Source: Peribacillus cavernae (GTDB lineage Bacteria > Bacillota > Bacilli > Bacillales > DSM-1321). From it: 64,000 nt of DNA. Positions within the stretch are counted from its first letter, which is position 1, and each line of letters starts with the position of its first letter. The position numbers were made by a program, and so were the translations under genes. Shown piece by piece: positions 45,797-54,545 of this stretch. The DNA is taken from positions 1 to 64,000 of the forward strand of contig NZ_RYZZ01000043.1 of NCBI RefSeq assembly GCF_003989135.1. The letters are read 5' to 3'. Below the pieces are notes generated by a model. That model ran no database searches and had not been told where the DNA came from. It worked only from the letters and a program-made list of their open reading frames with translations.

Positions 45797-46972
45797 TTAT
45801 TCGTTCAAATATGCCCATGCGTATTGAGCGTATAGTTCTGCTCCTGTTACTAGCGAATCCTCGTCAATATTGAATTTGCCGTGATGATGTGCCCATTCCG
45901 TATCTTTTTCGGGATTTCCGCTTCCAACGAGAGCGAAACTACCGGGGACTTCGTCCAAATAAAAGCTAAAGTCTTCGCCACCCATCGTCGGCTTTTCATT
46001 ATATAAGACGTCTTCACCGAATGCTTCTAAAGCGACCTTTTGGACTAGTTTGGCGCTGTTTTCATCATTAATGACAGCTTGGGTGCCGCGAATGTATTCA
46101 ACCTCCGCACTTGCGCCATACAGGGCAGCCACATTTTCGGCGTAATGCTGGATTTGTTTTTCAACATGGTCGCGCGTGTCAGGATTGAAACATCGGACGG
46201 TGCCTTCTATGAAAGCATTTTCCGCAATCACATTGAATCGTGTGCCGACGGCCATTTTTCCTACTGTAAGAACTGCTGGATTTTGGGGATCAATTGTCCT
46301 TGAAACGACAGCTTGTACATTCATGACAAATGCGGAGGCAACGATTGCTGCATCGATACAATCCTGCGGCATGGCGCCGTGTCCGCCTTTCCCTTTGAAT
46401 GTAACCTTGAAAATGTCCGCTGAAGCAAAAGAAGGCCCTGGTGTACATGACACATTGTGGGTCGGCATCTGTGACCATATATGTATGCCGAATACATTAT
46501 CAACACCTTCGACAGCCCCCTGTTTCATCATTTCTCTTGCACCTTGTGCAACTTCTTCAGCAGGCTGAAATAATAACCGAACGTTTCCTGGCAATTCGTC
46601 TTTTATTTCGTTTAGTGCTTTAGCTGCAATCAGCAGCATCGCAGTATGGGCATCATGACCGCACGCATGCATTTTCCCATCTTCCTTTGAAGCATATGTC
46701 AAATCTTTGTTTAACTGTTCAACAGGAAGTGCGTCCATGTCGCCCCTTAAAGCCACGGTTTTTCCTGCCTTCGCTCCTTCTATATTTGCAATAACACCTG
46801 TCGGTTCTGTTCTTCGGTATGGAATCCCTAAATTTTCCAGATACTCACAGACAAAGGCAGTCGTCTTTTCTTCCTCCCATGATAATTCAGGCTCGCTATG
46901 GAACTTTCTGCGTAATTCTGTCAGTTCTTCACTATATTGTTGGATTGCGTCTTTTAATTTTTGATGAATCAT
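45797..46972 (-). CDS. M20 family amidohydrolase (N-acyl/IAA-amino-acid hydrolase type)
   Basis: A 391-residue metal-dependent hydrolase of the M20D group that cuts N-acyl or N-acetyl amino acids or related amides. Key parts: ALRGDMDALPVEQ, HACGHDAHTAMLL (metal ligands), QPAEEVAQGAREM, and the C-terminal MGGEDFSFYLDEVPG. It begins two bases after the carbamoylase gene and ends a three-gene operon with the permease. The natural substrate is unknown. Confidence 0.88.
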   Translation of the reverse strand: MIHQKLKDAIQQYSEELTELRRKFHSEPELSWEEEKTTAFVCEYLENLGIPYRRTEPTGVIANIEGAKAGKTVALRGDMDALPVEQLNKDLTYASKEDGKMHACGHDAHTAMLLIAAKALNEIKDELPGNVRLLFQPAEEVAQGAREMMKQGAVEGVDNVFGIHIWSQMPTHNVSCTPGPSFASADIFKVTFKGKGGHGAMPQDCIDAAIVASAFVMNVQAVVSRTIDPQNPAVLTVGKMAVGTRFNVIAENAFIEGTVRCFNPDTRDHVEKQIQHYAENVAALYGASAEVEYIRGTQAVINDENSAKLVQKVALEAFGEDVLYNEKPTMGGEDFSFYLDEVPGSFALVGSGNPEKDTEWAHHHGKFNIDEDSLVTGAELYAQYAWAYLNE

Positions 46973-46974
46973 TT

Positions 46975-48204
46975 CTATTCTGCCTCCGTTAAGTTCTTAG
47001 CTGCTTCGTAAAGGATTTGAACAGCGTTTGCTAAATGGTGTGAATCCGACCATTCTTCCTGACAATGGCTTAGTCCATCTTTACTTGGAACGAAAATCAT
47101 GCCTACATCTGTAACATCGGAAAAAACCATGGCGTCATGGCCCGCACCGCTGTTGATGGAACAATACGGAATTTCCAATTGACTGCTCTGTTGCTTTAAA
47201 AGGGAACGAATATCTTCATTCAATGCTTTTGGCTGAATGTATAAAAGTTCCTCAACGGATGTATGGATCCCATTTTCACAATATGACTGAATCAATTCTT
47301 TCGTTTTCCGGATGACGTTACGGACATTTTCTTCCTTCCCGGACCTGATGTCCACAGTAAATACCGTCTTTTCCGGAATGACATTTGCTCCGTTTGGAAA
47401 TACATGGAGACGGCCGGTCGTAATCACCGTCCCTTCTCCTTCCTCGATCGCAAGTCCCGGAAGCTGTCCAATGATCTTTGCAGCGGTTACTAAGGTATCA
47501 GACCGGCGATCCATCGGGGTCGTACCCGCATGCCCAGCTTGTCCTTCTACCGTCACTTCCAACTGTGTCAAACCTACAATGGCTTCAACCACTCCAATCG
47601 GAATGTTTTTCTCCTCAAGAGTCGGTCCTTGTTCTATGTGCAATTCCAGGAATGCCTTCATCGTTTTTGGATCTCTTTTTTTAGGAAGGGACGGATCCAG
47701 TCCGATTTTTGACATCGCTTCTTCCGTGGAGATACCATCTTTATCTTTTTGAATTTTAAAATCTTCCTCACTAAGCGTCCCGACTATTCCTCTTGATCCC
47801 ATCAGTCCACCGCCAAATCTTGCACCCTCCTCTTCTACAAGTGCAACAATTTCTAATGGATATTTGGGTATTAATTTATTCTTAGAGAAAAGAGCGGCCA
47901 CTTCCAGACCTGCCACAACGCCTGCAGGACCATCATACGCCCCTCCATTTGGAACCGAGTCAAAATGAGAACCGATCATTACGCTGGGTGCATCTTTTAA
48001 CGTGCCTTCAAGTTTACCGAAGATATTTCCAAAACCATCTTCCCGAATTTGTAATCCAAATTCCTTCATTTTCTCTTTTATATAATTACGTGCTTGTAAA
48101 TCTTCATGGCTATAAGTAAGCCGAGTGACGCCTCTAAGAGGTGTTGATGTAAATTCCCTTAATGTATGAATATGCTGTTCAATCCTTTGTTCGAGTTTCT
48201 CCAC
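46975..48204 (-). CDS. Zn-dependent hydantoinase/carbamoylase-family amidase
   Basis: A 409-residue M20 enzyme of the N-carbamoyl-L-amino-acid hydrolase/allantoate amidohydrolase group. Signature parts: MIGSHFDSVPNGGAYDGPAG, VEEEGARFGGGLMGSRG, and HIEQGPTLEEKNIPIGVV. It would release an amino acid, ammonia and CO2 from an N-carbamoyl compound. GTG start after GGAGGGG. Sixteen bases follow the permease stop, so the permease may import its substrate. Confidence 0.88.
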   Translation of the reverse strand: MEKLEQRIEQHIHTLREFTSTPLRGVTRLTYSHEDLQARNYIKEKMKEFGLQIREDGFGNIFGKLEGTLKDAPSVMIGSHFDSVPNGGAYDGPAGVVAGLEVAALFSKNKLIPKYPLEIVALVEEEGARFGGGLMGSRGIVGTLSEEDFKIQKDKDGISTEEAMSKIGLDPSLPKKRDPKTMKAFLELHIEQGPTLEEKNIPIGVVEAIVGLTQLEVTVEGQAGHAGTTPMDRRSDTLVTAAKIIGQLPGLAIEEGEGTVITTGRLHVFPNGANVIPEKTVFTVDIRSGKEENVRNVIRKTKELIQSYCENGIHTSVEELLYIQPKALNEDIRSLLKQQSSQLEIPYCSINSGAGHDAMVFSDVTDVGMIFVPSKDGLSHCQEEWSDSHHLANAVQILYEAAKNLTEAE

Positions 48205-48220
48205 AATACCCCTCCGTTAT

Positions 48221-49411
48221 TTACAATAATCCTACAAAAATACCTGCTAATATAACCGACACAATGGTTACCGTTATGAATCCGCCAACAAGCATAGGCG
48301 GCAGCATGCGGCTAGTCAAAACTTCTCTTTCCTTCTCATCCTCTGTTAATGATTTGATGACTTCGTTGGTGATAATATAGTCAGCTGGAAATCCATATAA
48401 AGCAGTCAACGATACAGAAAACGCCATTTCTTTTGAGACTTTTAAAAGTTTACCTGCAATGAATGAAAATACATACATACCGATTACACCTAAAACAATA
48501 GTACCGACGAGAGGATATAAAATCTCGAGCATCATACTTGGAGTCGCTTGTTTTAATCCATCAAAAATGAACAGCATAAGAGCCATGATCGCAAATCCGA
48601 AGCCATTCGCTTTTTGTAGCACCTGTTTTTCCAGAAAACCAATGCTTGAAGCAATAACACCGAACAATAAGCAAAGAACAAACGGGCTGATCGACACAAT
48701 CGGCGCCGATATAGCAGAAACCAGGTAAGCAAGATAGGCGACAAGTGCAAGCCTTAAAAACTTGAAGAAATCCGTGTTATATTTAGCGGGCATGTTTTTA
48801 AACAGCTTAAGCTCAGTTTTTCCTTTTTCCAAAGGGGCAGTGGTTTCCGGTTCTTTTATCGTTAGCTGTCCATTTCGATATTGCGTAAGAAGCCTCTTTC
48901 CTTCTTTTTTCAACATGATCGACGTTAATGGATAACCTGCAAATCCCTGCATCACATAGATGACAATCGCAAACACGGATAGCGACACGAGACCCGCTTC
49001 CTTTGCTCCTTCTGACATGATTAATGCAGATACTACCCCGCCCACTAAAGGCGGAATCGCTACGACTACTGTCTCAAAGTCGTAAATGAATGTTCCAATA
49101 CTAAATAAAATGGCAATAATGCCCAAAATTCCTGAAAGGGCAATTAAAATCGTCTTCCATTGATTTTTCAATTCCTGAATCGATAGCAAAGTGCCCATAT
49201 TTGTGATTAATAAGTACATCAACATAGTCGCTACGACCGGTGGCACACCTGCCAATGCGACAATATCCTGCGGAAAGAACGTCCAATACCCGAGGAGGAA
49301 CAGGACGGCGCAGACGAACATAGAAGGTACCCAGGCTTTTGTTCGAACAGCGACCAGGTCTCCGATAAATAAAATAAGAAGCAGAATAACTAAAGCTAAC
49401 ATCTGTGACAT
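48221..49411 (-). CDS. Polytopic permease, sodium/glutamate-symporter-like
   Basis: A 396-residue membrane protein with about 11 helices and few charges. Segments such as PPLVGGVVSALIMSEGAKEAG and ALYGFPADYIITNEVIKSL suggest an inverted-repeat fold of the GltS type, each half with a Gly-rich re-entrant loop. It is the first gene of an operon with two M20 hydrolases; together they look like uptake and breakdown of an acylated or carbamoylated amino acid. The family assignment is tentative. Confidence 0.65.
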   Translation of the reverse strand: MSQMLALVILLLILFIGDLVAVRTKAWVPSMFVCAVLFLLGYWTFFPQDIVALAGVPPVVATMLMYLLITNMGTLLSIQELKNQWKTILIALSGILGIIAILFSIGTFIYDFETVVVAIPPLVGGVVSALIMSEGAKEAGLVSLSVFAIVIYVMQGFAGYPLTSIMLKKEGKRLLTQYRNGQLTIKEPETTAPLEKGKTELKLFKNMPAKYNTDFFKFLRLALVAYLAYLVSAISAPIVSISPFVLCLLFGVIASSIGFLEKQVLQKANGFGFAIMALMLFIFDGLKQATPSMMLEILYPLVGTIVLGVIGMYVFSFIAGKLLKVSKEMAFSVSLTALYGFPADYIITNEVIKSLTEDEKEREVLTSRMLPPMLVGGFITVTIVSVILAGIFVGLL

Positions 49412-49851
49412 AAGAAGCCTTCACCTTCCTTTATTTTATTATACTGAAACAATAACACTGAATCTAGTGAATTTAAAGACTATTTCTTCTTTTCAGTTAA
49501 AAATATTTTGGAAACTTAAGTGTTTTTCAATTACAGCGCATGTAACGCCCTAAATTTAGTAGAATTATTCGTATGAAAACACGGATAATCTTTAAGACCG
49601 CACCTCACTTTTTCGTACTTTTCCTCTAAATTATTATTTCCAAAAAATATTAAACCAACAAAAATTCACAGTTAGGTTACCATCTATTCCTCCACCCCAA
49701 GTCCGGTTATCATAAAATTCTTTCGTCACCACGATGAATAACATTCTGAAATTTGAAAAGAACATTGATTTAGAGGAAAAAAATCCACCCATAAAACTGA
49801 TTATTCAGGTGGATGATAGATTGTTTTTTTATGCATTGCAGTGTCATATTT
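49412..49851. other. Intergenic regulatory stretch
   Basis: Promoter region of the permease operon (49411) and 3' region of the YheO-type regulator gene, with its terminator at 49783-49814. No credible ORF. An A/T-rich span is at 49560-49700. Confidence 0.4.
49783..49814 (-). terminator. Terminator of the amidase-regulator operon
   Basis: ATCCACC / GGTGGAT stem; on the minus strand it is followed by TTTTTT. Confidence 0.75.
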
Positions 49852-50511
49852 TCACACTCTATTTGCGTTTTTTTCGATCTTCTCAATATAGTTGTAAATT
49901 GTGTATTTTGATACAGACAACAGTTCAGCAATTTGCTGGACAGCACCTTTAATCTGGAAGAGCCCCGCTTCATCAAGCAAACTTATAAAAGACATTTTCT
50001 CTTCCTTTTGCATTAATGGGATAGGTTTTCCAATTTTCTTGATGCATTCTTCAATAATTTGTTCCATTAGCCCGGAAATAGTAGTAGCAAAGGATTCCTC
50101 AGTACTTGCTTGGCCTTCATGTTGAGATATCGAATTGATACTTTTCAGCATCGTCTCTGCCATCGTTAGGTGTGTGACATCTAAGTTGATGCATAAACAG
50201 CCGATTTCCTGCTGATTTTCATCCTTGATAAAAATAGAACTGGATTTAATCATTTTGTCTTTAACACTTTTATTCTCGTAATTAAGGATAAAATCTTGAT
50301 GATGTTTACCAGACCGCAATATTTTTAACCCCAGGTTGGTAATAGGCGCATCAAGGCTTCTCCCGCTCACATGCCCGTGATGGATAGCTATAATAGTTGA
50401 AGGCAGTTCTCTCAAATCATGCAGGACAACTTCGCAAAATTCTCCAAATGTCCGGGCTAAACCTTCTACGACCGGAATATAACTAGCCAATATTGGATGA
50501 GGTTTCTTCAT
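49852..50511 (-). CDS. YheO/DauR-type transcriptional regulator
   Basis: A 219-residue regulator with an N-terminal PAS-like YheO domain (YIPVVEGLARTFGEFCEVVL, HDLRELPSTIIAIHHGHVSGR) and a C-terminal HTH (GAVQQIAELLSVSKYTIYNY). DauR, a member, represses D-arginine catabolism genes. Here it lies between amidase and permease operons in an amide-breakdown region and is a natural candidate for their control. Twenty-seven bases separate it from the amidase stop. Confidence 0.85.
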   Translation of the reverse strand: MKKPHPILASYIPVVEGLARTFGEFCEVVLHDLRELPSTIIAIHHGHVSGRSLDAPITNLGLKILRSGKHHQDFILNYENKSVKDKMIKSSSIFIKDENQQEIGCLCINLDVTHLTMAETMLKSINSISQHEGQASTEESFATTISGLMEQIIEECIKKIGKPIPLMQKEEKMSFISLLDEAGLFQIKGAVQQIAELLSVSKYTIYNYIEKIEKNANRV

Positions 50512-50538
50512 ATGATTCTCCCATTCCTTACCATTATC

Positions 50539-52035
50539 TTATAGTTGAGGGACGCTTAATGGACGGTTTTTACAAATGTCATAGGTGTGTTGCCATGGCT
50601 TAAGTTTTTCAAAAACAGCACTCGCAGTTAACACGTCACTATCACCGTACCGTTTCCCGATTATTTGCATACCGACCGGGAGACGGCCGTTCGCGAGTCC
50701 TGCCGGGATCGATGCGGAAGGATGGCCTGTTAAATTCGTAATAAACGTCATGGCCCACCCTAATAAGGAATCAACTTCTTCCCCGTTTATATGGGTTGGC
50801 CCTACTGTATTGCCGCCTGGAACGTTCTCTACAGGAAGAACAGCCGCAGTAGGTGTGATTAATAAATCGTAGTTTTTGAATACATTTTGGACAGTATCAT
50901 ACATTTTCGTGCGCATTATTTGATCCCGATTCACATCAAGCATATTACTCTCATACACTTTTTCTATCCATTCAATGTATTGCGGAGGTAAATCATCACG
51001 ATGGTCCTTGAGTAAGTCAATCCCTCTGGATTTGAAAGCTTCCATCAATCCAATCGATCCCCTCATCGCAATGCGGGTAAACAAATCGCTCAATTCCAGT
51101 TGATGATACGGGACCCCCAGCTCGACCTCTTCGACCGTCGCTCCTGCCTGTTCGAATACCTTTACAGCATCGGCTACTATTTTTGCAACATCTTCGTCAA
51201 CAGGGTACACATCAAAGTTTGGACTGTATGCAATTCGCCATCCTTTGATAGATCCGTGCAAGGCGGCCATGAAGTCTACTTTTTCATTTGCGCTATGCGG
51301 ATCGCGATCATCATACCCGGTTAACACGCTAAGGCCCATGGCAGCATCCTCAACCGTCCGAGTGAGCGTCCCTTCGGTTGAAAAGATATGAGTCCTGAAT
51401 CCATCCGGCCTTCCCAGGAAAGGAACCCGGCCTCCAGCAGGTTTAAATCCATAAATACCGCTCCAGGCTGCAGGAATACGAGTCGACCCGCCGCTATCGG
51501 ATCCTTGAGCGATCGGAACAAGGCCATCGGCAACAGCCGCCGCGCTGCCGCCTGAAGAACCGCCGGGATTCCTGTTTAAAGCAAACGGATTCCGAGTGGG
51601 GCCAAACAAATAATTATCTGTGACCCCGCGAAACCCTAACACAGGGCTATTTGTTTTTCCTATTAGTATGCCGCCCGCTTTTTCTATACGCTCTCCATAA
51701 GCACAATAATTGGTGGCCACGTTGTTCTTGAAAGCCTTGACCCCTCCAAAAGTTGAAACCCACCCCGGCTTGGATCCGAACAAATCCTTTAAGGCAGTAG
51801 GCACTCCATGAAATGTTCCGACTTCCTCACCAGCGAGGATTGCTCTCTCCGCTTCCTTTGCATTTCTCAATGCATCTTCATATCCAAAATAGACAAAGGC
51901 ATTTAAGCTTTTGTTTCGTTCCTCGATTCGCTCGATAAACGCTTCGGTTACTTCAACAGGTGACAGTTCCCGATTCTTTATTCTCTCAGCTAATTCGCTT
52001 GCTGACATATAAGCCACTTCGTTAGGTAAAATCAA
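50539..52035 (-). CDS. Amidase signature family enzyme
   Basis: A 498-residue amidase with the Ser-cisSer-Lys triad: Lys in VPTALKDLFGSKPGW, the Gly/Ser-rich GGSSGGSAAAVADGLVPIAQ, and the nucleophile in GSDSGGSTRIPAAWSG. It hydrolyses a carboxamide to acid and ammonia; the substrate is unknown. TTG start with GGGAGG 8 bases before it. It is transcribed with the YheO regulator downstream; a decayed amidohydrolase and RidA lie upstream. Confidence 0.9.
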   Translation of the reverse strand: MILPNEVAYMSASELAERIKNRELSPVEVTEAFIERIEERNKSLNAFVYFGYEDALRNAKEAERAILAGEEVGTFHGVPTALKDLFGSKPGWVSTFGGVKAFKNNVATNYCAYGERIEKAGGILIGKTNSPVLGFRGVTDNYLFGPTRNPFALNRNPGGSSGGSAAAVADGLVPIAQGSDSGGSTRIPAAWSGIYGFKPAGGRVPFLGRPDGFRTHIFSTEGTLTRTVEDAAMGLSVLTGYDDRDPHSANEKVDFMAALHGSIKGWRIAYSPNFDVYPVDEDVAKIVADAVKVFEQAGATVEEVELGVPYHQLELSDLFTRIAMRGSIGLMEAFKSRGIDLLKDHRDDLPPQYIEWIEKVYESNMLDVNRDQIMRTKMYDTVQNVFKNYDLLITPTAAVLPVENVPGGNTVGPTHINGEEVDSLLGWAMTFITNLTGHPSASIPAGLANGRLPVGMQIIGKRYGDSDVLTASAVFEKLKPWQHTYDICKNRPLSVPQL

Positions 52036-52081
52036 TTTTCAAACCTCCCTTTCCTAATATTTGTTATGTTTGTCCGTTTTT

Positions 52082-52300
52082 TTATTTTGAAGCCAGCACC
52101 TTTCTTGGTTTGCTGACGAAGTATTTTCCTTCTTTAAACACATGGAAGACGTCTTTACAGCAACACTATGGTCATGAACGGCCGTCGTTTTTCCGGCATG
52201 TGTCCTCGGCAATAGCGGTACGAAGTTCTTCCTCACCAAATGGAGAAGAATCCGGGTTATGTGGGCACCCCCCTGATGGAAATGATTTATTACGAGAAGC
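52082..52300 (-). pseudogene. Decayed metal-dependent amidohydrolase fragment
   Basis: The minus strand keeps one frame reading SFPSGGCPHNPDSSPFGEEE, LRTAIAEDTCRKNDGRS, then two stops, then KDVFHVFKEGKYFVSKPRK and VLASK at TAA 52082-52084. The first part matches the amidohydrolase pattern SGG-DP-S-F-EEELR-A-EA; the second resembles the C-terminal VIKDGK end. Most of the enzyme between is deleted. It sits between RidA and the amidase, as if once part of that operon. Confidence 0.5.
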
Positions 52301-52303
52301 TTC

Positions 52304-52762
52304 TTACTCCTCGATTTCAATTACCATTTCTATCTCCACCGGTAAATTCATTGGAAGAACATTTGTGCCAATGGCTGACCGGGCATGTTTTCCCTTCTCG
52401 CCAAGAACTTCTACGAGAAAATCGGATGCCCCGTTGATTACTTGCGGATGATCATAAAAATCGCTGGTGCTACTTACAAAACCAAGAAGTTTAACTACCT
52501 TCTTTATTTTGCTTAGATCCCCCAGCTCCGCCTTTACTACACTCAATAAATTGATGGCCGTAATTCTAGCCGCGTCATAACCTTGTTCAACAGAAATATC
52601 CTGGCCCAGCTTCCCTTGGTAAACGGGCTTTCCATTACGAAAGCATCCTTGGCCGGATGTAAAAAGAAGATTTCCCGTACGATTTACGGTTACATAGTTT
52701 GCAAGGGGTTGTGGTGCTGTCGGTAAGTCGTATCCTAGTTCCTGTAATTTCTTTTCTATCAT
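52304..52762 (-). CDS. RidA family protein
   Basis: A 152-residue member of the YjgF/YER057c/UK114 family, longer-subunit type. It starts IEKKLQELGYDLPTAPQPLA and has FTSGQGCFRNGKPVYQGKLG and the conserved basic region HARSAIGTNVLP. RidA enzymes hydrolyse reactive enamine/imine intermediates and often accompany deaminases and amino-acid catabolic enzymes, which fits this neighbourhood. First gene of the decayed amidohydrolase-amidase segment. Confidence 0.88.
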   Translation of the reverse strand: MIEKKLQELGYDLPTAPQPLANYVTVNRTGNLLFTSGQGCFRNGKPVYQGKLGQDISVEQGYDAARITAINLLSVVKAELGDLSKIKKVVKLLGFVSSTSDFYDHPQVINGASDFLVEVLGEKGKHARSAIGTNVLPMNLPVEIEMVIEIEE

Positions 52763-53066
52763 TTTTTATCCTCCCCTTAAAATTCTGAATTGTATTTTAT
52801 TTTACATCGCTTTAAAGTTGTAAGGCAACAAAAAATTTTGAAACTTAAAAATTTTTTGGAATTTGAGATGCCAATAACCCCTCATTTTCGTCAAAAAAAC
52901 TCATCTATCGCATTAAGATGAGCTTTATCTTGTAATTTAAATCCAAGTATTCCGCCATTTTCATTGGATTACATAATGATTTTTTAAATGGAATAGTGTA
53001 TAAGTCTCGCGATATATAAAAAAGTTAATGATACAAAGCTGTTGCAGAAAGAAGACCCTGTATTCA
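52763..53066. other. Intergenic stretch
   Basis: Promoter region of the RidA gene. Contains an A/T-rich run and no gene I can support. Confidence 0.35.
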
Positions 53067-53261
53067 TCACCATCCTGCGCGAAGACTGTATGAGATAGAA
53101 GATCGCAAAAATAAACAATAAATCAAGATGGAGTAATAAGCATCCATTGCTTGGCCTCTCTTAAAACTCAGAAACACTTTGATAAAGGCATACACAGGAA
53201 TGGAAATAAACAAAAATACAATCAGCGCAACAAGAAAACCTCTCCCTCCCTTTCCTGTCAA
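53067..53261 (-). CDS. Possible 64-residue small membrane protein
   Basis: A TTG-started frame encodes a Gly-rich start, one strong membrane helix (FLVALIVFLFISIPVYAFIK) and a weaker second one (YYSILIYCLFL). The purine-rich segment AAGGGAGGGAGAGG lies within the first codons rather than upstream, so the real start may differ or the 5' end may be damaged. No neighbour in the same transcript. Not recognised. Confidence 0.35.
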   Translation of the reverse strand: MTGKGGRGFLVALIVFLFISIPVYAFIKVFLSFKRGQAMDAYYSILIYCLFLRSSISYSLRAGW

Positions 53262-53313
53262 AAGTACTGGTTAGTATTTTAATAAACCATCACCCACTGT
53301 CAAGCTATGACAA

Positions 53314-53344
53314 AAAGCCACCCTGCTAATAAAAGGATGGCTTT
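53314..53344. terminator. Hairpin terminator
   Basis: AAAGCCACCCT / AGGATGGCTTT stem, one mismatch, between the small membrane ORF and the dioxygenase gene. Confidence 0.55.
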
Positions 53345-53463
53345 ACTGTGTTTTTTCTCCGCTTTCAACTTATATAGTTTTTAGAAAGAATAGTAAGCTT
53401 ACACTCCTTTACAAGGATAATATTGAGCAAAAATACAAAGGAGAGACTAGCTTTTTCTTTCTA

Positions 53464-54441
53464 TTATTCCTTAATGAATTCTTTTGTGCTTCTTATTGTA
53501 TCTATCGGCCGAACTAATTTTTCGATCTCGTCACGTTTTGGTTCTAAGAATGGAGGCAATGATAACTTTTCTCCAAGCGTTTCATAAGGTTCATCGCCCA
53601 TAAATCCTGGACCATCTGTTGCAAATTCAAATAAGATTTGTGGGGCAACTCTTGCATACAATGATTCGAAAAAATGGCGATCTACATAACCGGACGTATT
53701 GAATCCGAAACTTGGCATACGGCTAATCCATTCTTCAAGAACAGAACGGTCTTCCACACGGAATGCCGCATGGTGCACTGTACCAAAACCTTGTCTTGCT
53801 TCAGGAAGAATCGCATTATATTCTACGACTACTTGCGCACCATTTCCTCCTTCACCGACTTCAAATAAATGGAACGATCCTTCGTTATCTATTTCCTTAA
53901 ATAATAGAACCTTTTCCAGCATTTCTTTAAAATGAGCAAAATTAGCGACACGAACAAAGATTGGCCCTAAACCAGTAATCGCATATTCAAGAGGAACCGG
54001 TCCTTTTTGCCATGGTGAACCAGCAGCAACGCCCTCATTGTTTTCATCTGAAATCAATTGGTAATCCTGGTCATCAAAATCGGCAAAAGAAAGTGTCTTC
54101 CTGCCAAATTGTTCTTTGACCCCAGAATGTTTTACATCCAATCTGTCAAAACGTTTAACCCAATAATCGATGGCTGGATTACTAGGTACCCGGAAAGAGG
54201 TTTTTGAAATTTCGTTTGTTCCATGTACGCCTTTTGGAATGCCAGGAAAATCAAAGAAAGTCATATCTGTACCCGGGCTGCCAGTATCATCCGCAAAGAA
54301 TAAGTGATACGTTTGGATATCGTCCTGGTTAACGGTTTTCTTTACTAAACGCATCCCTAAAACATAAGTGAAAAATTCATAGTTCTTTTCCGCACTGCTT
54401 GTAATGGCCGTAACGTGGTGGATTCCTTTTAATCCGTTCAT
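53464..54441 (-). CDS. Ring-cleaving dioxygenase, VOC family (MhqO/MhqA-like)
   Basis: A 325-residue Fe(II)-dependent glyoxalase-fold enzyme with two VOC halves. Metal ligands appear as GIHHVTAI (first half), GTVHHAAFRV (second half) and LFEFATDGPG. It resembles the MhqA/MhqE/MhqO proteins induced by quinones and thiol-reactive electrophiles, which open hydroquinone rings. Monocistronic here; no MarR-type MhqR regulator is adjacent. Confidence 0.88.
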   Translation of the reverse strand: MNGLKGIHHVTAITSSAEKNYEFFTYVLGMRLVKKTVNQDDIQTYHLFFADDTGSPGTDMTFFDFPGIPKGVHGTNEISKTSFRVPSNPAIDYWVKRFDRLDVKHSGVKEQFGRKTLSFADFDDQDYQLISDENNEGVAAGSPWQKGPVPLEYAITGLGPIFVRVANFAHFKEMLEKVLLFKEIDNEGSFHLFEVGEGGNGAQVVVEYNAILPEARQGFGTVHHAAFRVEDRSVLEEWISRMPSFGFNTSGYVDRHFFESLYARVAPQILFEFATDGPGFMGDEPYETLGEKLSLPPFLEPKRDEIEKLVRPIDTIRSTKEFIKE

Positions 54442-54545
54442 TTAATTACCTCCAATTAATCTCCTCTTTTGTTTAAAAAAAGGTACTTATACCTTTTAGC
54501 TGATTAATCTTCAATGTCGATCGCATCTTCTCATTTACATGCCAA

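Noticed and set aside
52054-52320. 88-codon minus-strand ORF overlapping the RidA gene end
   Set aside because: Another frame of the same strand carries the recognisable amidohydrolase remnant; this frame does not.
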